Source: Bacteroidaceae bacterium (lineage in GTDB: Bacteria; Bacteroidota; Bacteroidia; Bacteroidales; Bacteroidaceae). From it: DNA of 8,992 nucleotides. Made by a program: the position numbers and the translations under genes. The DNA is taken from NCBI GenBank assembly GCA_017628775.1, contig JAGBYN010000129.1:1-8992 (forward strand). The letters run 5' to 3'. The notes below the pieces were generated by a model, which searched no databases, was not told the DNA's origin, and saw only the letters and a list, made by a program, of their open reading frames with translations. Shown here piece after piece: positions 6,982 through 8,992 of the stretch; the stretch's first letter is position 1, and each line of letters opens with the position of its first letter.

Positions 6982-8514
6982 GTAACTATTCAGCGGTAAA
7001 GTGCATGCGAAAGCTTCAAACCTGAAATAAGGCTTGAATAGTATTAAGTGGTGATTGTTTATGTTTCTTTGCTGTCTCTATAATTGAGTGAATATCAAAG
7101 AAAGCATCAGCCCCCATTCCTGAGCGGAAAGTACAAGCATTTTTTAATTTGATTTTTAATTTTCTGATTCCTCTCTCACTGGCATTATTGTCTGACGGTA
7201 TTGCTGGTACTTCAAGAAAGTTAAAAATATAGTCTCTGCATTTTATCAATCCCTTCTTTAGGACGTGAACTCTTTAGATAGATTATCTATATTTTCTTTT
7301 AGAAGTGTATCTAATTGTTCTAACCAAGTTTTCTTGTCTATTATAATAGCATCTGGCTTTACATTGCGCTCATGTATTGCTTTACGGAAGAAAGTCTATT
7401 TGACCAATTTTGCTTTGTATCAAGTTCTGAGAGATATTGTAATTCTCTTAAAATGTGAGCAAGACAAACTTGATGGTTTAGAAAGTTTATCGCGAAGTAA
7501 GCGCTATGACGGTCTGTTACGGCAATCATACGCTCTAAGGCATCTCCAAATTTTTCCTCTAAAACTTTAGCACCTCTTCTGCTAGCTCGAAAAAGCAAGG
7601 TATAATAAACAGTTTGCGCTATCCATGCCCAATCAAGTTTCTTATTACAATAGCATCCACTTTCATCAAATCCTACGATAGTAGAAGACATAATATATTC
7701 CTTTATCTTTTCTAACGCAGGTTGTGCGTTTTTCTTTGCTTCCATCACCCAATTAACAAGTGATCCTTCACTTGGAGTTATTCCAAATAGTTCTTTAAAG
7801 ATATTGGCAATCCGCCCATAAGGAAGAAACTGCACAACACTGAGGTATACCACAAGTGATTTAACACTTGCGTCATATACAACATTATTAGAACGTTTTT
7901 TTGGCGCAGTACGGATGCGCTCACCACATTTTTTACAAACCAATACGTAATGATTAACTTGTTTTACTATCAGTTTGAGCTCAGGAATTGATATGACTTG
8001 TGTTACATAATCAAGAATACGTTCTGTATCATCCAAAGATGTTCCACATTCTGTGCAATAATTAGGAATCTCATCTACTGTTTCATCTGGAGTTGTTGAT
8101 AAAATAAGGGTTTTACCTTCATGTCCCTCCTGTCCGCCAACCTTCTTGTCACTTTGCTTTCGAAGGTTTTTTGTTCTACGAACTTTTTCGTCTTTTATAG
8201 AATCCTTGCTAGGAGGAATATTGCTATTATCAGAGTTTTTGAGGGTTTCTCGTACTTAGAGAGCTTTTCATTTAACTTCTTTATCTCTTCATCTTTGTTT
8301 CGTAGTTTTCTGTTAAGAGCTTCTATGTTACGGTTTAAGTTTAAGATCTCAGCATACTGCAGATCAATGGTTTTACGCATTGTCTGCATTTCTTGCAACA
8401 CTTCATGGAGTATTTCATGTATGTCCGTAACTTTCTCTTTCATAGTATAAAGTTAGGAAAAAAATTTCAAACAAGCAAGAAAACTAACGACTAAATCATA
8501 TATAAATCAATATT
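6982..8514 (-). mobile_element. IS66-family element remnant, interrupted by an IS4-family insertion
   Basis: The region carries a single degraded IS66-type transposase gene and no tnpA or tnpB. Single-gene members are known in the ISBst12-like branch of the family. The left edge is placed at GTAACTATTCAGCGG (from 6982) because IS66 ends usually begin with GTAA, 34 bases past the transposase stop. No matching inverted end is visible between the transposase start (8443) and the IS4 end at 8515. The right end was therefore probably displaced to the far side of the IS4 element. The region is more A/T-rich than the chromosomal genes to its left. Edges are approximate. Confidence 0.65.
7016..8443 (-). 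pseudogene. IS66-family transposase (TnpC-type), broken by three frameshifts
   Basis: The DDE transposase of IS66 cuts and joins element ends. The frame opens at 8443 with a coiled-coil leader (MKEKVTDIHEILHEVLQEM... to KYEKPSK), then loses one base in a T run (8236-8240). The second segment continues NSDNSNIPPSKDS, a basic stretch RKQSDKKVGGQEGHEG, zinc-finger pairs CTEC and CKKC, and the first catalytic Asp in VGFDESG. The second catalytic Asp is in AVTDRHSAYF, followed by CLAHILREL. A second one-base loss near 7386-7394 moves to FFRKAIHERNVKPDAIIIDKKTW. A third at 7261-7262 moves to LKKGLIKCRDYIFNFLEV and the catalytic Glu in DNNASERGIRKLK. The stop is at 7016-7018. Restoring one base at each site gives one continuous protein of about 475 residues with the whole DDE triad, so decay is recent and no large part is missing. 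Confidence 0.9.
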
Positions 8515-8535
8515 GCTGTCCGGTAAAATTATTTT

Positions 8536-8594
8536 TTTGACATAGAAAAAGCTGAATCCCATGTTTGGAGTTCAGCTTCTTTTTTGTTTCTTTG
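8536..8594 (+). promoter_or_regulatory. Candidate promoters for the IS4 transposase
   Basis: Two overlapping matches to the Bacteroidota TTTG-N19-21-TAnnTTTG pattern are visible. One is TTTG (8536-8539), 20 bases, CATGTTTG (8560-8567). The other is TTTG (8564-8567), 19 bases, TTTCTTTG (8587-8594). Each misses one base of the -7 box. Either would start RNA between about 8573 and 8602, after the outer arm of the 15-bp inverted repeat and within or after the small hairpin. Both are weak matches in T-rich DNA. Confidence 0.3.
8549..8585 (+). terminator. Terminator-like hairpin inside the IS4 left end
   Basis: AAGCTGAA (8549-8556) pairs with TTCAGCTT (8571-8578) across a 14-base loop and is followed by CTTTTTT (8579-8585). 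This is the shape of a rho-independent terminator for RNA entering from the left. On the opposite strand the run of A before the stem also gives a T tail, so it could act in both directions. It lies between the IS end and the transposase start, where it would block transcription from neighbouring genes. Confidence 0.6.
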
Positions 8595-8618
8595 TTTTTG
8601 CCTAAAATACCCAGAAAC

Positions 8619-8992
8619 ATGAGCAAAAGTAAATATTTTACCGGACAGCCGGTGTATAGTCAAGTTATAAATTTGCTTGACAAGCGAAAAATTAAACAAA
8701 TCAGTCGTGATACCCTTGGTAGTGAGAAGTATGTTAAGCGTCTTGATGGTTGGACACACCTAATCATTATGCTCTTTGGTGTCTTACGACACTACGACTC
8801 CTTGCGTGAACTCGAAATTGGAATGAAGGCTGAAGTAACCAAACTCAACCACCTTGGCATTGACTATGTGGTGCGTCGTAGCACCCTTGCAGAAGCTAAC
8901 AAGCGTCGCCCTCAGGAGTTCTTTTCCAGCGTCTATTCATCCCTGTTAGAGCAATATGCCCCATTTTTAGCGGACAGCCAAAGTAAAGGATG
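8619..8992 (+). CDS. IS4-family transposase with N-terminal DUF4372 domain, 3' end outside window
   Basis: The frame opens at the ATG at 8619 and stays open for 124 codons to the window edge. The product begins MSKSKYFTGQPVYSQVINLL and continues KYVKRLDGWTHLIIMLFGVL, RHYDSLRELEIGM, LGIDYVVRRSTLAEANKRRP and LADSQSKG. This is the N-terminal DUF4372 pattern of IS4-family transposases, which precedes the DDE catalytic domain. None of the catalytic residues is reached here, so I cannot say whether the gene is intact. There is no clear Shine-Dalgarno site, as is usual for this phylum. The 15-base inverted repeat shared with the IS end overlaps codons 6-11. The gene points away from the broken IS66 transposase. 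Confidence 0.92.
   Translation, partial: MSKSKYFTGQPVYSQVINLLDKRKIKQISRDTLGSEKYVKRLDGWTHLIIMLFGVLRHYDSLRELEIGMKAEVTKLNHLGIDYVVRRSTLAEANKRRPQEFFSSVYSSLLEQYAPFLADSQSKG

Larger units (their letters stand above)
8515..8649. repeat. 15-bp perfect inverted repeat joining the IS4 end to the transposase start region
   Basis: GCTGTCCGGTAAAAT (8515-8529) is the exact reverse complement of ATTTTACCGGACAGC (8635-8649). The second arm lies inside the transposase gene, covering codons 6-11 (Y-F-T-G-Q-P), 16 bases after the ATG at 8619. The arms are separated by 105 bases that hold a second, smaller hairpin. An RNA begun outside the element would contain both arms and could fold over the start codon. Confidence 0.85.
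8515..8992 (+). mobile_element. IS4-family (DUF4372-type) insertion sequence, left end; continues past the window
   Basis: The element's left end is placed at the 15-base sequence GCTGTCCGGTAAAAT (8515-8529). It lies about 70 bases outside the interrupted IS66 transposase gene and about 100 bases before the IS4 transposase start. The right end, its matching terminal repeat and any target duplication lie beyond base 8992, so the exact first base could shift by one or two. The insertion into the IS66 element implies it arrived later. Confidence 0.7.

Noticed and set aside
7265..7570. Plus-strand 101-codon frame within the IS66 region
   Set aside because: It is antisense to the broken transposase, which is explained codon by codon on the other strand.
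8529..8759. Minus-strand 76-codon frame at the IS4 end
   Set aside because: It runs through the hairpin and antisense to the transposase start; an IS66 tnpB was considered but no similarity is visible.

Overview
The window looks like a piece of a Bacteroidota chromosome, most likely Prevotella or a close relative. The grounds are the set of protein families (secreted M13 peptidase, short MetA, HtrA/DegP, TPR protein, IS66 and IS4 transposases), promoter-like boxes of the Bacteroidota TTTG / TAnnTTTG type, the lack of clear Shine-Dalgarno sites, and long A/G- and C/T-rich intergenic spacers. The genus is inferred from family resemblance, not from a database match.

Left part (1-4955): two codirectional gene pairs converge. 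On the plus strand, the 3' part of a secreted M13 zinc metallopeptidase (2-2032) is followed by metA, a homoserine O-acyltransferase whose active site predicts acetyl-CoA use (2249-3097). On the minus strand, a secreted TPR-repeat protein (6893-4956) is followed by a periplasmic DegP/HtrA-type serine protease (4644-3217). A strong hairpin terminator (3143-3186) lies between the converging metA and degP ends.

Within each pair the two genes are separated by a copy of the same composite intergenic element (2033-2235 and, inverted, 4955-4696). Each copy begins right after the upstream gene's stop codon and reads in the same sense as that gene. The modules come in the same order: purine-rich tract, an 82-bp core identical at 81 positions, a CCnTyCGGATG box, and a pyrimidine-rich tract. 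I see no Bacteroidota-type promoter in either spacer.

Right part (about 6982-8992): a pile-up of mobile elements. A decaying IS66-family element has a transposase gene (8443-7016, minus) broken by three single-base losses. Its upstream end appears cut off by an IS4-family (DUF4372-type) element that starts near 8515 and runs out of the window. The IS4 end carries a 15-bp perfect inverted repeat whose second arm is the start of the transposase reading frame, with a terminator-like hairpin nested inside. Candidate promoters fall between the arms. This arrangement resembles the foldback protection of IS10 and IS50 against outside transcription.

The four chromosomal genes are ordinary housekeeping or envelope functions. 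I see no defence system, CRISPR array, tRNA or rRNA. The most unusual items are the repeated 3'-UTR-like element and the architecture of the IS4 end.
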